Source: Oreohelix idahoensis (Eukaryota > Mollusca > Gastropoda > Stylommatophora > Oreohelicidae). Taken from it: a stretch of DNA of 64,000 bases. The notes below the pieces were generated by a model. The model ran no database searches. It saw nothing but the letters and a program-made list of their open reading frames with translations, and was not told where the DNA came from. A program made the position numbers and the translations under genes. Shown one piece after another: positions 11,000 to 61,264 of this stretch (position 1 is the stretch's first letter; the number at the start of each line of letters is the position of its first letter). The stretch lies in the NCBI GenBank assembly GCA_024509875.1, contig JAMPIV010017558.1, forward strand, positions 186,001-250,000, read 5' to 3'.

Positions 11000-11604
11000 G
11001 AAGTCAACATTTGAGGGGATCAACAGAACTGGGGACAGAACGTAGCAGGCAGACATGATCTTCTATGCTAGCCGACACTGCACTTGAAGGAGAAGGGGGA
11101 GAAATGTTTGTTTATTCACAGTAAAAAAATTCACATCATTACAATATTACTGGTTCTAAATAACCTCGCCCCAACACAGGGTGGGTTTATAAAAGAAATA
11201 CTGAAAAAAGTAATGCGTTTTACTAGGACAAACGACAAAGCAAACTGCCTGTAAGTACCTGTGAGGCAATTTTCTTTGGTTTTGGTCCTAATAGGATGCA
11301 TTAACTTGTTCAATATTATTTTTTAAATTATTTATAAACCCACTCTTCACCGCATCTAACTGCAGTCTTCTTCATCTTCTTATAATGCATACACACACAC
11401 ACACATACTGGAATTTTTAAGTTCAAGACGAATACAATAGTTTTTGTGTGTGTTTATTATTAATTTTCTTAAGCAACAAATAAATATTTCTCTTTCTGTT
11501 GCAAACAGACTGAGCAGATGGGTCTAACATGCACGCTCCTCGTGTTACTTCACTGAAATTCAAATTACAGCCATCTAATAAATGAGCACCCATCAACAGG
11601 GCAG
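11000..11604 (-). other. GNL2: GNL2 3' UTR and downstream sequence
   Basis: Noncoding. A short (CA)n run is present at 11390-11405. No ORF of note. Confidence 0.5.
11453..11458 (-). terminator. Candidate polyadenylation signal of GNL2
   Basis: AATAAA on the minus strand, about 147 nt beyond the GNL2 stop codon. This is a plausible distance for a compact 3' UTR, but cleavage is not shown by sequence alone. Confidence 0.45.
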
Positions 11605-49699
<38,095 letters not shown>

Positions 49700-50091
49700 C
49701 TGCAATGCATCAGAATAATTAATTAATTATTTTTTTCAGTGAAACATAACTGCACAAGTATTATTACAAATGGCAAAGAATAATCTCTGATAAAACTTTA
49801 GTTTATGGACATCCTGTGCCGTTCAGACCTCAGTACCTTGTCAGCTGTGTGCAGAGAAGTGCAAACATTAAGGAACAGACACAACTGCAGATAATGCGGA
49901 AGGAATGCCTGCAGAAGACACCTTACCACCTATTTAATGGTTTATTCCATTTGCTACTTCCTCTTAAGAAGATACTTGCAAAACAGTTAGCAGTTTCTCA
50001 TAAATGAGTATCTTATTCTCTACGAGAATGTGAGGCTACACACACATAAACATCTTTTAGAAATGTTCAGCAGAGTAGTAATTAAGAAAAG
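49700..50091. other. Upstream of the first visible GNL2 exon; no exon found
   Basis: I looked for a short basic N-terminal exon ending in one base of an Asp codon before a GT donor on the minus strand and did not see one. Confidence 0.4.
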
Positions 50092-51633
50092 AGAAATGAT
50101 TATCAGTGGTGTACCCATATCTGAAAGAGCTAAAGGGGGCGTGGGTTGCATTGTGGCCCAAAATCAAAAAGATAGTATCAAGGGATGGAACTTTGTCTCG
50201 GAGCGCATTATGGTTGTAAAACTAAAAGAAGGAGAAACCATAGTCAACCTGGTCATAGTGTATGGGCCAAATGAGGATGAGAGAGCAGAGGTCAAGGAGG
50301 AATTCTTCGAGCTGCTTCAAAGGACAGTGGATGAATGCCTAGATGAAGTTATTATGCTCGGAGATTTTAATGCCAGAGTTGGAAATGACCATGCTAGATG
50401 GGGTGGAGTTATCGGAAGATATGGAGAAGATACTCTCAATGACAATGGAAAGCGACTCCTTAGATTCTGCAGTGAGCAGAATCTGATCATTACAAACACA
50501 AAGTTCCCCCATAAGCGCATACATGCATACACTAGATGTGAACCAACCAAGAATGAGAAGTCAGTGATCGACTATGCCATTGTTCGGAGAAGCTCATTCA
50601 GATATGTCCGAGATGCAAGAGTCTGGAGGGGGCCAGAGATTGGAAGTGATCACTACCTGCTAACAATCAAACGAACAACTGAAAGAGTTGCTCAGCCTAG
50701 GAACTGCCCAACATCACGCAAGAAACCAAGTAAACGAGCATGAGAAATGAGCATTAGGACCTACAAGCTGAGAGAGCCAGAAATTAAGACCAGATATCAG
50801 GGGCTTATTGCTACAGCAGTGAGCAACACAGAAGAACGACCTGATGACTTGGAAACCCTCTGGAATAAATTCAAGGATATCATAAAGACAGCTGCTGCAG
50901 AAGCATGCGGTGAAGTCCGACTTGGGAACCAGAGAAAGAGGACACCTTGGTGGACAGAGGAAGTCAAAGAGAAAATAAGAGAGAAGAAAATGGCATGGAA
51001 ACAATACTTAGGAGCTAAAAACACAACAGGACAAATGGAAAAATATAGAGAATATGTGACACTCAGAACAGAAGCAAAGAACAAAGTGCTAGCAGCAAAA
51101 CAGAAGTCCTGGGAAGAATTTGGAGAAAAGCTAGAAAAAGATGCACAAGAAAACCAGAAATTGTTCTATAAGACCCTAAAGAACATGAGGAAAGAAAAAC
51201 AATGCCCTCTCAAATTTATAAAGGACAAGCAAGGCAAATTGCTTACTGCCCCGAAGGAAGTAATGGAAAGATGGAAAGAATATTTCTCAGAACTCCTGGA
51301 TGGTGAGCATGATGAAGCATCAGAAATGATAACCATTGACACAGAAGAGGAAACCAATGATGGTGAAGATGACATAAAGATGGAAGAACTGAGGGCAGCA
51401 CTAGAGAAAATCAAGATGGGCAAAGCAGCAGGGCATGATGGTATAACACCAGAAATGGTTAAGTACATGGGAGCATCAGGCGACCTATTACTCTTAAAGG
51501 TCCTACAGGCAGCATGGTGCAACAAGACCATACCAAAGGATTGGGAGATTGCCATCATAACACCAATTTTCAAAAAGGGTGACAATCGACAATGTGGAAA
51601 CCATAGAGGCATATCCCTTCTCAGTGTCCCTGG
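50083..51633 (+). pseudogene. LINE J endonuclease and RT start (left piece)
   Basis: Frames 50083-50743 and 50747-51633 are in the same register, separated by one stop (TGA 50741-50743). Endonuclease: VYGPNEDE, MLGDFNARVGNDHARWGG, DYAIVRRSSF, IGSDHYLLTI. Linker: TPWWTEEVKEK, WKQYLGAKN. RT start: KMGKAAGHDGITPEMV, IITPIFKKGDNRQCGNHRG. Compared with the 36-39 kb copy it keeps the endonuclease C-terminal part. Confidence 0.85.
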
Positions 51634-54600
51634 CCTGGCAAAGGGGCGACCGACCCCAACCAGGCGCGTCCACGGGTGGCGGATAGTGGAACGACCTCCA
51701 GATATGGTGTGTCAGCTGCGAATTAAGTCAGCGTTGCTGGACGAATAAGCAGTCGCGGACCAAACGGCGATGTCCTCCCAGCAGGACGGGGAGGGGTAAC
51801 AGGTGGCACTGATACCCCCACTGAAATCCCCCATATGTCCTATGACGGGTGCATCAAGCGAGTAAGAGCCGCTATAAGCTCTAGCCACGGGGAAGGTAAA
51901 CCTCGGTAAACAAACCAATCTGCTGCCTTGCAGCTACCACCGGGAGATGGAAAGGCTATGGGAGACAACCCTGAACAACAAACACAACCCGGCCTGCCGA
52001 AGACGGAGTGTGTTAGCTACGGCGCAGACACCGGGAAAAATTAGGACACACACGCTTTTGCGGTATGGAGTCATGCGACAATCTCGACTTACGTCATGGC
52101 GTCGCTCCTATCAGCTACAACAGGGGAGGAGCGGAGCCGGGCCCCTAGCCTCGAAAGGGCCCACCCAAGCAACCGGTGCCTTTGCCAACCAAATGGTCGG
52201 GGGAAGGCAAAGTAGAGCAACTGACCAATCAACCCACTATCTTACAGTGGCTCAATGGAATGCAGAAGGAGTGAGGAACAAGAAACCGGTGTTACAAGAA
52301 TTCCTCAGGGAAAATAACATTGATATAATCTGCATCCAAGAAACTCACCTAAAAGATACCCAACGATTCTTTGTACGTGGATACCAATCCTTCCGCCAAG
52401 ACAGGGTAAAAAGAACTAAGGGAGGAATCCTCACACTGATTAAAACCTCAATCCCAGCAGTAGAGACACACAGATCTGGTGAGGACGAACTTGAATACAT
52501 AACAGTCCAACTACTGCTGCCCAGTGGAGACTTAATGATCACAAACTGCTACAGCCCTCCAACCACAACTCTGGAGCTACACAAAGTGAAGCTTGCAGCA
52601 TCGAGACACCTCATTATGGGTGACTTCAATGGCCACTCACCCAGCTGGGGCTATGACGCAACAGATCCAAGAGGAGAAGAGGTGGAAGATTGGATGGTAG
52701 AGAATAAACTAATTCTAATAAACCAACCAGAGGATAAGCCCACCTTCTATTCCAGAGTATGGAAAACAACGAGCACACCAGATCTTGCTATGGCTACAGA
52801 TGACATACATCGACTCACCACCAGAACAGTAAATATTCAACTTGGGGGAAGTGACCATGTACCAGTCACATTACAGATATCTGAGATAAGAAGTGCAGGA
52901 GAAATCAATATGTCTCCTAGCTGGAATTTCAAAAAAGCAAACTGGGGATTTTTTAAAGAACAAGCCGACAATTTCTGTCAGAACATTGCCCACTCAAATA
53001 ACATCAATAAAAACATCTCCATCATCAGTGAGGCAATCATCCAAGCAGCAAAGAAGTCAATTCCACGAGGTAAACGACGAGACTACAAACCATACTGGAG
53101 TGACAACCTGGGAAAACTCCATAATGAATTAAATAAAGCACGGGAAACTATGGAGCAAAATCCCACATTAGAGAACACACAGAGGCACAACAGCATAAAA
53201 CAAGCTTTCAATGAACAAAAGAAAGCTGAAATCCAAAGGAGCTGGCACCAGAAGACCAGCAGTCTCAACATGGAAAAGGACTCAAGCAAGCTTTGGAATC
53301 TGACAAAAGTGCTAAATGAAGAAACAACAACCAGCTACTGTAAGACTGTCATCAAGGAAAATGAAAAATACCACACAGGAAAGATGGCAGCAAACATCCT
53401 GGCAGATTTCTACAAGGAAGAAAGCACCACATCACTTTCACATGCACGGATCCAAGAAGTACGTAAGGAAGTAAAAGAAAAACTGAAGCACCAAAACCCA
53501 GATATCTGCATGAAGTCACCCCTTACTATGAGAGAACTCAGTGCTGCCATAACAAAACTAAAGAACAGAAAAGCTCCAGGAAAAGATGGCATCACAAATG
53601 ATATGATCAAGAACCTTGGACCTGTAGCCAGGCACAAGCTCCTCCTAATCTTCAATCAGTCATGGAGTACTGGAAAATTTCCAGATCAATGGCGAGAAGC
53701 AATCATTGTTCCCATCAGAAAGAAACAAAAGGAGAAAACAAGCAAGTCCAGCTACCGACCAGTTAGCCTACTGAGCTGTCTGGGTAAGGTAATGGAAAGA
53801 ATGGTGAACTCAAGATTACTGAAACATCTGGAAAAAAAACCATCTGCTTGATAACACACAGTCAGCATTTAGGAAAAATCGCAGCACCGAAGACCAACTA
53901 GTATATCTAGCCCAGGAAGTAGAAAATGCCTTTCAGGAGAAAAAGAAAGTACTGGCGGTTTTTGTAGACTTGACAAAAGCCTTTGATAAGGTATGGAAAG
54001 AAGGACTCCTCCTTAAGATGCTCAACAGCAAAATTGAAGGGAGAATGTTCAACTGGATACGGGACTTTCTTCGATACCGCACAGCAAGAGTAAAACTTGA
54101 TGGGAAACTGAGCCATCGCGTCACTCTACAACAGGGTGTGCCACAAGGAGGAGTTATCTCCCCCACACTTTTTATCATATATATAAATGATATTGCAGAG
54201 AAACTGTCCGGGCATATCTCCAGGGCTCTTCATGCTGACGATTTTGCTGCCTGGTGTGCTGATGAACATTTGCCTACTGCGAAGTTCAGGATGCAAGCAG
54301 CGCTAAATACCATCGGTAAATGGGCATCAGATTGGGGAGTACAGATAAACCTCTCCAAGACAGTAGCAACCTGCTTCTCTCTGTCAAATCGCCGAGAAAC
54401 GATCAAACTGCAGCTAAATGGAAGTGAGCTTCCAATCGAGGAAAACCCAACATACCTAGGAGTCAAGTTGGATAAGAGACTCACCTGGAAGCCGCACATA
54501 AAAGCAGTAGAACAGAGAGCAATAAGAAAGCTCTCTATTATGAAGAAACTGGCTGGCACAAGTTGGGGGGCAAATACCAACATACTAAAAAAAAGTCTAT

Positions 54601-55955
54601 ACAGGCACAGTCAGACCTGTACTTGAATATGGCATGTCAGCCTGGGCCACAGCATCTAAAACAAACACAGAATGTCTAGGGAAAGTGCAAAATTCAGGCC
54701 TTAGACTAATCACTAGAGGGATGAAGACTTCTCCAATCCAGGCAATGGAGCGATACACCAACATCCGCTCTCTTGATGACAGACGTGAGGAAAAGGTATT
54801 CACTCACAGTGAGAAGCTTCTACGAATGCCAAGTCATCCAATGCATGCCAAACTCCATAATGTGACTAAGAACAGGCTGAAAAGAACCAGCTTCCTAAAC
54901 ATCTCCAAACATCTGCATCGATGCCATGAAGACCTCCTCCCAAATCGATCTACTGAGATTGAAATGTTAATTGATTACGAGGAGCCAGACGACTGCCATG
55001 GAAATATATCTATCATCACAGAAGTCCCTGAAATAAAAAAGAAAGGCCACCTGACCCCTCAACAACTAAAAACTTTGGCTCAAGAAATGATTGAAGAAAA
55101 GTACAACCCGAAGGAGTGGACACATGTATACACAGATGGATCTGCTGAGGGGGCAGTAAAAAAACGGTGGAGGAGGCATTTTTATAAGATTCCTAAATGG
55201 AAAGATCATCCGAAAGGCCTTCCCAACTGGAAAGATCTCCTCCAATTTTAGGGCAGAAGCTATGGCACTACTGCAAGCCCTGAAGATCCTCACCAGACCT
55301 GAACAGCAGCCACAAGCTAAGATAGTAATCTTCACTGACTGCAGGTCATTACTTGAATCAATACAAAACACCAGAAATGATAACATGATGAATGAGATCA
55401 GATCTGAGCTTAACATCATCCAAAGGTCATCAACCATTGCCCTTCAGTGGTTACCTGCCCATTGTGGAATCGCTGGTAATGAGAAAGCAGATGCTCTATC
55501 AAGAAGTGGCAGTAAAATGGAACAATACAGCCACCCATTGCCCTATCGGGAAGCAAAAACCATCATCCACAACAAGTACAAAAATCAGTGGAAGGAGGAA
55601 GGGGATATATACAGCAGAGATGACCCAATCCACCACCTAAACAGACACCAACAGACAACAATTTTCCGCCTGAGAACTGGTCACTGCAGATTACTTGGAC
55701 ATCTCCATCGCCTCAAGATATCCCACACGAATGAATGCCCATGTGGAACTGATATCCAGACTCCAGAACACATTCTCCAGAACTGTCCAACCCATGATAA
55801 ATTGCGACGTGCGACCTGGCCAAAAGGTGATGAGCTCCAGCAGAAGCTATGGGGCTGCCGCGCCGACCTGGAAAAGACTGTGGACTTCGTCCTGGCGACA
55901 GGCCTGCAGATTTAGCATGACTACAAACCGAACGCAGAAGAAGAAGTGTCCCTGG
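51623..55955 (+). mobile_element. I-superfamily-like LINE, full-length, nested in LINE J
   Basis: The body is 51634-55945 (4.3 kb), flanked by GTGTCCCTGG (51624-51633, 55946-55955; one further A may be shared). It has a 5' UTR of about 310 bp, one long ORF (51947 onwards) with APE endonuclease, RT, RNase H and a C-terminal zinc-type motif, and an AGAAGAAGAAG tail. No separate ORF1 was seen. RNase H after RT places it with the I/Nimb/R1-type LINEs; the exact clade is undecided. Confidence 0.9.
51947..55915 (+). CDS. LINE ORF2-type polyprotein: endonuclease, RT, RNase H (three +1 frameshifts)
   Basis: ATG at 51947. After about 95 N-terminal residues rich in Arg/Gln comes APE endonuclease: AQWNAEGV, IICIQETHL, MGDFNGHSPSWGYDA, GGSDHVPVTL. 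RT follows: RKAPGKDGITNDMI, YRPVSLLSCLGKVMERM, VDLTKAFDKVW, GVPQGGVISPTLF, and HADDFAAW (catalytic ADD). RNase H: HVYTDGSAE, AEAMALLQAL, IFTDCRSLLESI, LPAHCGIAGNEKADAL. The C-terminus has CPCG...HILQNC, a CCHC-like site. The frame breaks at three poly-A runs (53832-53839, 54587-54594, 55158-55164), and each is explained by one extra A. No in-frame stop is seen otherwise. Confidence 0.9.
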
Positions 55956-57242
55956 TAAAATCTACTCTAGAATCCTAGAGCAGAGACTCCGACGCCTAGC
56001 TGAGCCACAATTGGATGAGGTCCAGTGCGGATTCCGAGCAAACCGAAGTACTCAAGACCTAATCTTCACACTCAGACAGCTGAGTGAAAAGGCCCTTGAG
56101 TATAAGAGTGAGATGCATCTTTGTTTCATAGATCTGGAAAAGGCGTTTGACAGGGTCCCCTGGAGCAAACTTTGGGACTGTTTGGCAAGGAAGAATATTC
56201 CAGCACCTCTGATTCATGCTATACAGAGCTTCTACAAGTCTTGCAGAAATTATGTGAGTACAGCAAACCATAAGTCAGAAAGAGTTCAGGACCACCACTG
56301 GTGTAAGACAAGGTGATATCCTATCACCTTACCTCTTCATACTCCTTGTGGACGATGTCATCAAGGCATGTAAGGAGAGAACAAGAAAGTATTCAGTGGG
56401 GTACTGGAAGATGAGACAGGTCTATATTTCGGAGCTGGCATTTTGCTGATGATGTTGCCCTGATTGCTAAATCAGAGGCACATCTCCAATCCAACCTGCA
56501 AGTCTGGAAGGAAGAGCTGGAGAAGAGAGGGATGGTCATAAGCAGCTCTAAAACAAAATCCATGGTGATATCACGAGAAGAAAGAAAACATCAGATTAAG
56601 TTGGGAGAACAGGTCCTGGAGCAGGTCGACCACTTTAAATATCTCGGAGCTATTATAGACCGAAAGGGAGGCATCAAAGAAGAGTTGGCCACTCGAAAAG
56701 CAGCGGCTGGGAGACTTTTTCAGGCCATAAATCGAGGATTCCTCAGCAAGAAAGAGGTTGGTAAGAAAACGAAGATGGCTGTATACCGCTCCACCTATGT
56801 CCCAGTCTTGACATATGGATGCGAGTCGTGGGCAATGACTACAACCCACAAAAGCCAGATCCAAACCTCAGAAATGAGGTATCTGAGGAAAGTGGTTGAA
56901 GTAACAAGAAGAGACATGGTCCGCAACCAGACGATCCGTCAAGGCCTAAAATCCCATCCGCTGCAGACCCAAATAGAACAGTCCCAACTAGATGGTTTGG
57001 CCATGTCTGCAGAATGGGAGAAGATCGGCTACCACGACAAGCATGGGAAACAAAGAGCCAGGGATCCAGACCTCCAGGACGACCCAGAGTCCGCTGGGAG
57101 GACAACATTAGACAATCTTTGAAGGACTGAGGACTAGAATGGAACCAGGCCAGGAAGAAGACAGCTGATAGAATGGTCTGGCGCTCTCTCTTCCAAACCT
57201 CTACACCTCACGGTAGAAGGGGAACGACTAAGTAAGTAAGTA
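55956..57242 (+). pseudogene. LINE J reverse transcriptase (right piece)
   Basis: It continues the RT interrupted at 51633: ILEQRLRRLAEPQLDEVQCG, LEKAFDRVPWSKLWDC, then frame changes around 56310-56460, where the ADD motif region (GDDVA) is shifted. It resumes at 56532 with STYVPVLTYGCESW and the C-terminal region. A 3' tail TAAGTAAGTAAG is at 57231-57242. Confidence 0.85.
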
Positions 57243-57304
57243 AGAAATGATTATGATTGGATTACTGGACAGAATATGTTTTTCTAAATTTTAACTTTGC
57301 ATAT

Positions 57305-57855
57305 CTTATCAAGCAGCTGGGAGACTTTTTCAGGCCATAAATCGAGGATTCCTCAGCAAAGGAAAAAATGGTAAGAAGACGAAGATGGCTGTATACTGCT
57401 CCATCTATGTTTCAATCTTGACTTATGGATGCAAGTCATGAGCAATGATTACATAACACAAAAACCAGCTCCAAACCTCAGAAATTAGGTATCTGAGAAC
57501 ATTGGTTGATGTAACAAGAAGAGAAATGGTCTGCACCCAGACAATACGTCAAGGCTTCAAAACCCAGCCCCTGCAGACCAAAGTGGAACAGTCCCAAGTA
57601 AGATGGTTTGGAGATGTCTGTTGAATGGGAGAAGATTGGCTACCATGACAAATATGGGAAACCAAGAGCCAGAGATTCAAACCTCCAGGACAACCCAGAG
57701 TTCGCTGGAAGGACAACATAAGACAATCTCTGAAGGACCGAGGACTAGATTGTAACCAGGTCAGGAGGAAGACAGCCAATAGGATTGTATGGCACTCTCT
57801 CTGGCAAACCTCTACACCCCAGGGTAGAAGAGGAATGACTAAGTAAGTATATCTC
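57305..57855 (+). mobile_element. LINE family J, 3' fragment
   Basis: A degenerate copy of the last 550 bp of LINE J, starting CAGCTGGGAGACTTTTTCAGG and ending GACTAAGTAAGTA. It lies only about 60 bp beyond the previous copy. Its frames are broken by stops. Confidence 0.82.
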
Positions 57856-58660
57856 ATCAAACGCTAATGTGTTACCGGGGTCTACAAGGATAGCAAACAT
57901 TATAACATACTAAACGTGAGTAAAAGGTAACTAAGGAGGGCTGAAAATGGGGCTGACTACCCCATCCTGTTGAAACTTAAGCCACAAAAACTTCAGCAAC
58001 AATATGGATAAGTCAAAGAAGGAAATTACTTCAAATCAGCCAGACAAGACAGAAATAGGAAGACATGGAAAGACCTTCGCATGAGGGCATGGGACAGTAG
58101 TTTGTTGAATGCCAGCACTTCTTGGGGACCTGAAGGGTAATAGATGCATGAATATCTTATCAAAACACTGCTTCAGACCACTGGCAATCATTAGAGAGGC
58201 AGTATGTATGCATATAACATCAGCATACATCCCACTGCTCTTCATTTCAACCAAACACTTTTGATATGGTTAGGCTAACAATGTTGATTTTGATTTGCTA
58301 TTATTTTATGAATTTCAGATTCTCTGCTGTTAAGTTGTAAATCAAAAACTCGAGCAGCGTCGGGTTTACGGTTAGCGTTTTTTTTGTTTTGTTAAATGAC
58401 TGCAAGCAACATGGGTGACTTATCGATAGCAAGTTGGGCGACAAGATGGCGAGCGTAGAGTAAAGTGTGATTCAGTCAAACATTGTTTAGACTAAATCAA
58501 CTAGCCTACCAGAGTTGCTAACTTAGCGTTAACAGCATCATGATTATATGGTAGTGAAACAATTTATTTCTGCAGTAAGACAGCGTTTAACATTTTTTAA
58601 AGAAACTGCCGTAAATATATAGCCTAGGCCTAACATATGGCAACAAAACAAAATACATAG
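57856..58660. other. No gene recognised
   Basis: A GACAAGATGGCGAGC box at 58440-58454 resembles the YY1-type site found near start sites of housekeeping genes. It could mark a promoter, but no coding exon for GNL2 is visible next to it. Confidence 0.4.
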
Positions 58661-59816
58661 AATAACTGGCATGGTATATCTCTATTATCAGTACCTGGAA
58701 AATTATTATGTTGCATGATGTTAGAAAGACTGAAATTGCATGTAGACGAAAAGATCAGAGAAGAACAAGTGGGTTTCAGGCCGAAACGATCATGTATTGA
58801 TCAAATATTCACACTAAGAACAATTATAGAAGAATCAGTTGAAATGCAATCACCACTTATTATCGCCTTCATCGATTTTCAAAAAGCCTTTGATAGTCTA
58901 CACCGCCCATCATTGTGGAAGTTACTTACAATCTATGGTTTTCCAACAAAATATGTGAATATAATCAAAGCGCTATATGACAATGCAAGATGTTGTGTTA
59001 GAACAAATAAAGGGAATACAGAATGGTTTACAGTAGAAACAGGGGTGAAACAAGGCTGTATTATGTCACCACTACTTTTTGGAATAGCTATTGATTGGGT
59101 CATGAAAAACTATACCCACAACGAACAATTAGGTATAAAATGGACAGATGGAAAGTCCCTGGAAGACCTTGATTTTGCAGATGATTTAGCATTCTTAAGT
59201 CCAACACCCAGACAGGCCCAAGAAGCAGTAAATAATCTGTGTCATCTCTCGGTTAAAATAGGTCTCCAAATAAATGCCTCTAAAACTAAAGTTATGAACT
59301 TTTCTAATGAGACCTTCGATATCATCCTGAACGGGCAAAAAACTACAGATAGTTGAAAGTTTCAATTATTTAGGCAGTAAAATGACTCAGGATGGTGACA
59401 CAACAAGAGAAATTCATACTAGAATTGCTTTGGCAGCTAGCGCCTTCAATAGATTATCTAACATTTGGAAATTACGATCACTGAATATACATTGGCCTAC
59501 CAAGCTTCGTCTGTTTAACTCAAATGTTATCTCAGTGTTAACATACGGCTGTGAAAGTTGGAAAATAACTAAATCATTGGAGAACAAGCTGAATACATTC
59601 GAGAACAAATGTCTTAGAAAACTCATGAACATCAGTTGGAAAGAATTCAAGACTAATCGGCAAATAAGAGAAGACTCTAAGCAGAAATATGTCTCCGACT
59701 GTATAAGGAAAAGACGATGGTCATATATCGGTCATGTCCTACGAATGCAAAACAACAGAATACCATTGCAGGCGCTCACTTTGGTTCCTGAGGGTAAGAG
59801 GAAAAAAGGAAGATAA
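58661..59816 (+). pseudogene. LINE reverse transcriptase, both ends missing
   Basis: The frame from 58661 reads NNWHGISLLSVPGKLL, QVGFRPKRSCIDQIF, FIDFQKAFDSLHR, TGVKQGCIMSPLLFG and LEDLDFADDLAFL (catalytic FADD). After a one-base shift in an A run (59347-59352) it continues NYLGSKMTQDGD, LTYGCESWKIT, RRWSYIGHVLRM and VPEGKRKKGR. It is RT plus the C-terminal region, of the same general type as LINE K but clearly a different lineage. No endonuclease and no 3' UTR or tail. It is otherwise well preserved, which is odd for a fragment. Confidence 0.85.
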
Positions 59817-60414
59817 AATTAATTCTGTCTTTGATTTTAGCCATATTGTCCTGTTTTCGTTTCTTCTAGTTCCCCGAGTTATTCACAAAATGTGTTATCT
59901 TCTAACGTGTCTCTTCCGGAAGTACAGTATTGAGTTTTGCGTGAACTGTTTCTTTTCTTCCGAAGAATTCCGTATTTTTACAAATCTCGCCAATCCATAT
60001 TATGCCAAGATAGTCCATAAATTTGTGCAGCATTCAGACTGATGCACTATCAGTAATTGCAATGCTGAAAAACCAAAATAATGCAGACCTGGATGACCTA
60101 AGAGTATGCTCCACAAACTATATAACACATAAGGAAGGGAAACCCGAGGCCTGTAAACAGTATATGACGGTGTACTCTCCATAGAAAAAAAAAGCGAGTT
60201 GCATGATACTGTGGTTTCCGGTGCGCCTTCTGGCCCAGTATCTACGACTTTAGCACCTGTTCAACGGGAGAGTGGGCTCATCCCTAATCTGTTTATGTTC
60301 CCAGTAGTAGACTATTCGCAAGCAGCCTGGGGGTGTCACTGCTCTGCGCGGACCTTGTTTACCGAGGCGGCGTCCGAGCTCGTATGGTGAAAATATGGTT
60401 GCGTTATCTTCAAA
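59817..60414. other. No gene recognised
   Basis: Nothing assignable. Short ORFs on both strands have no domain. Confidence 0.4.
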
Positions 60415-60554
60415 ATAGCCCTGTCTTTCCCGTGGCTTTTCTGCCATCCTGCAACTTTGAGTTAGGGAGTTCTGAGCTCCAGTCTCTTTCCCAGGCATTT
60501 TATCCTGGCCTGGCACGCATACAGAGGACCCCACTTCTGGTTCTAAGTTAGCAG

Positions 60555-60850
60555 TTGGGGATAGGTGGGGTAGCACACTGTGCATTCCCCGTCATCCAGG
60601 GGGCTCTCCAACTATGCAGAGCTTGCACAATGCTGTGCTCTGGTTCGGGGCTCTCCCAAGGAATCCTCACGTCCTGCACAGAGCCACTTCCCGATACCCA
60701 CCACCTGCCAACCCTCCATTGTAGAAATCTCCTGCATGCGGCCATCCAGTCAAGAGCCAGTATTAAGTCTGGTGCCCAAGTGATCCCCCAAGCTCAGTGT
60801 GCAATGCTGGGTTCTCATCATGCTGCAACACAGGAGGGATTGTGATGCTC
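60555..60850 (-). repeat. Retroposon family G, diverged partial copy 3
   Basis: It shares CTCCAACTATGCAGAGCT, GGGGCTCTCCCAAGGAAT, CACGTCCTG(C/T)(A/G)CAGAGCCA and TGCAATGCTGGGTTCTCA with 47361-47980 in the same orientation. Both ends are eroded. Confidence 0.75.
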
Positions 60851-60859
60851 AGCCATCTC

Positions 60860-61264
60860 TCTCAATTCTGCACCGATAAGTGACATCGGGGACTTAACTT
60901 TGCCTCAGTACTGGGAGGCCCCGTTTCCGGGTACACCACACACAGCCAATTGAGGCAACGGTCGCCATGGGCGTGATAGACGACAAACAGTGAAGAATGA
61001 GGCAAGAAAGCATTTAACCCATGAAGTGGGGGTGGATTGGTGCAGACCAGAGCATGTACCACTCGCCGGTGGGTTCTGCATCTACACCTATAGGGTTCCA
61101 CCCACTCCTCAGCCCATTTAGTCTGGCCCCTCACCCAGGACCTGTCCGGCTTGGGTGACCCTGCCAGGAGTAAAACTCCCGCCGGCATAGCTCCCGGGAT
61201 CATTGAGGCGCTCAAGCTCTCCAACCACGGCAAGGTAGGCTTACATGTGGAGAGTAAACAGTAT
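60860..61264. other. GC-rich unassigned block
   Basis: Contains GACCCTGCCAGGAGTAAAACTCCCGCCGG-type text (61160-61190) and GGGATCATTGAGGCGCTCAAG. It reads like the untranslated end of a LINE, but no copy elsewhere in the window confirms this. Confidence 0.4.

Larger units (their letters stand above)
50092..57254 (+). mobile_element. LINE family J (RTE-like), 5'-truncated, interrupted by an I-like LINE
   Basis: Two pieces, 50104-51633 and 55956-57242, form one LINE J copy flanked by AGAAATGATTAT (50092-50103, 57243-57254). The left piece holds endonuclease (YGPNEDERAEV, GDFNARVGND, GSDHYLLTI), the linker and the start of RT. The right piece resumes at TAAAATCTACTCTAGAATCC with the rest of RT. 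Lesions are a TGA at 50741 replacing a sense codon and frame changes near 56310-56530. It ends in (TAAG)n. Confidence 0.9.

Noticed and set aside
58438..58460. Start of a plus-strand gene at AAGATGGCGAGC
   Set aside because: The frame stops after five codons and no splice donor fits; kept only as a possible promoter motif.
60250..60585. 111-codon minus-strand ORF
   Set aside because: Overlaps degenerate repeat sequence; no recognisable domain.
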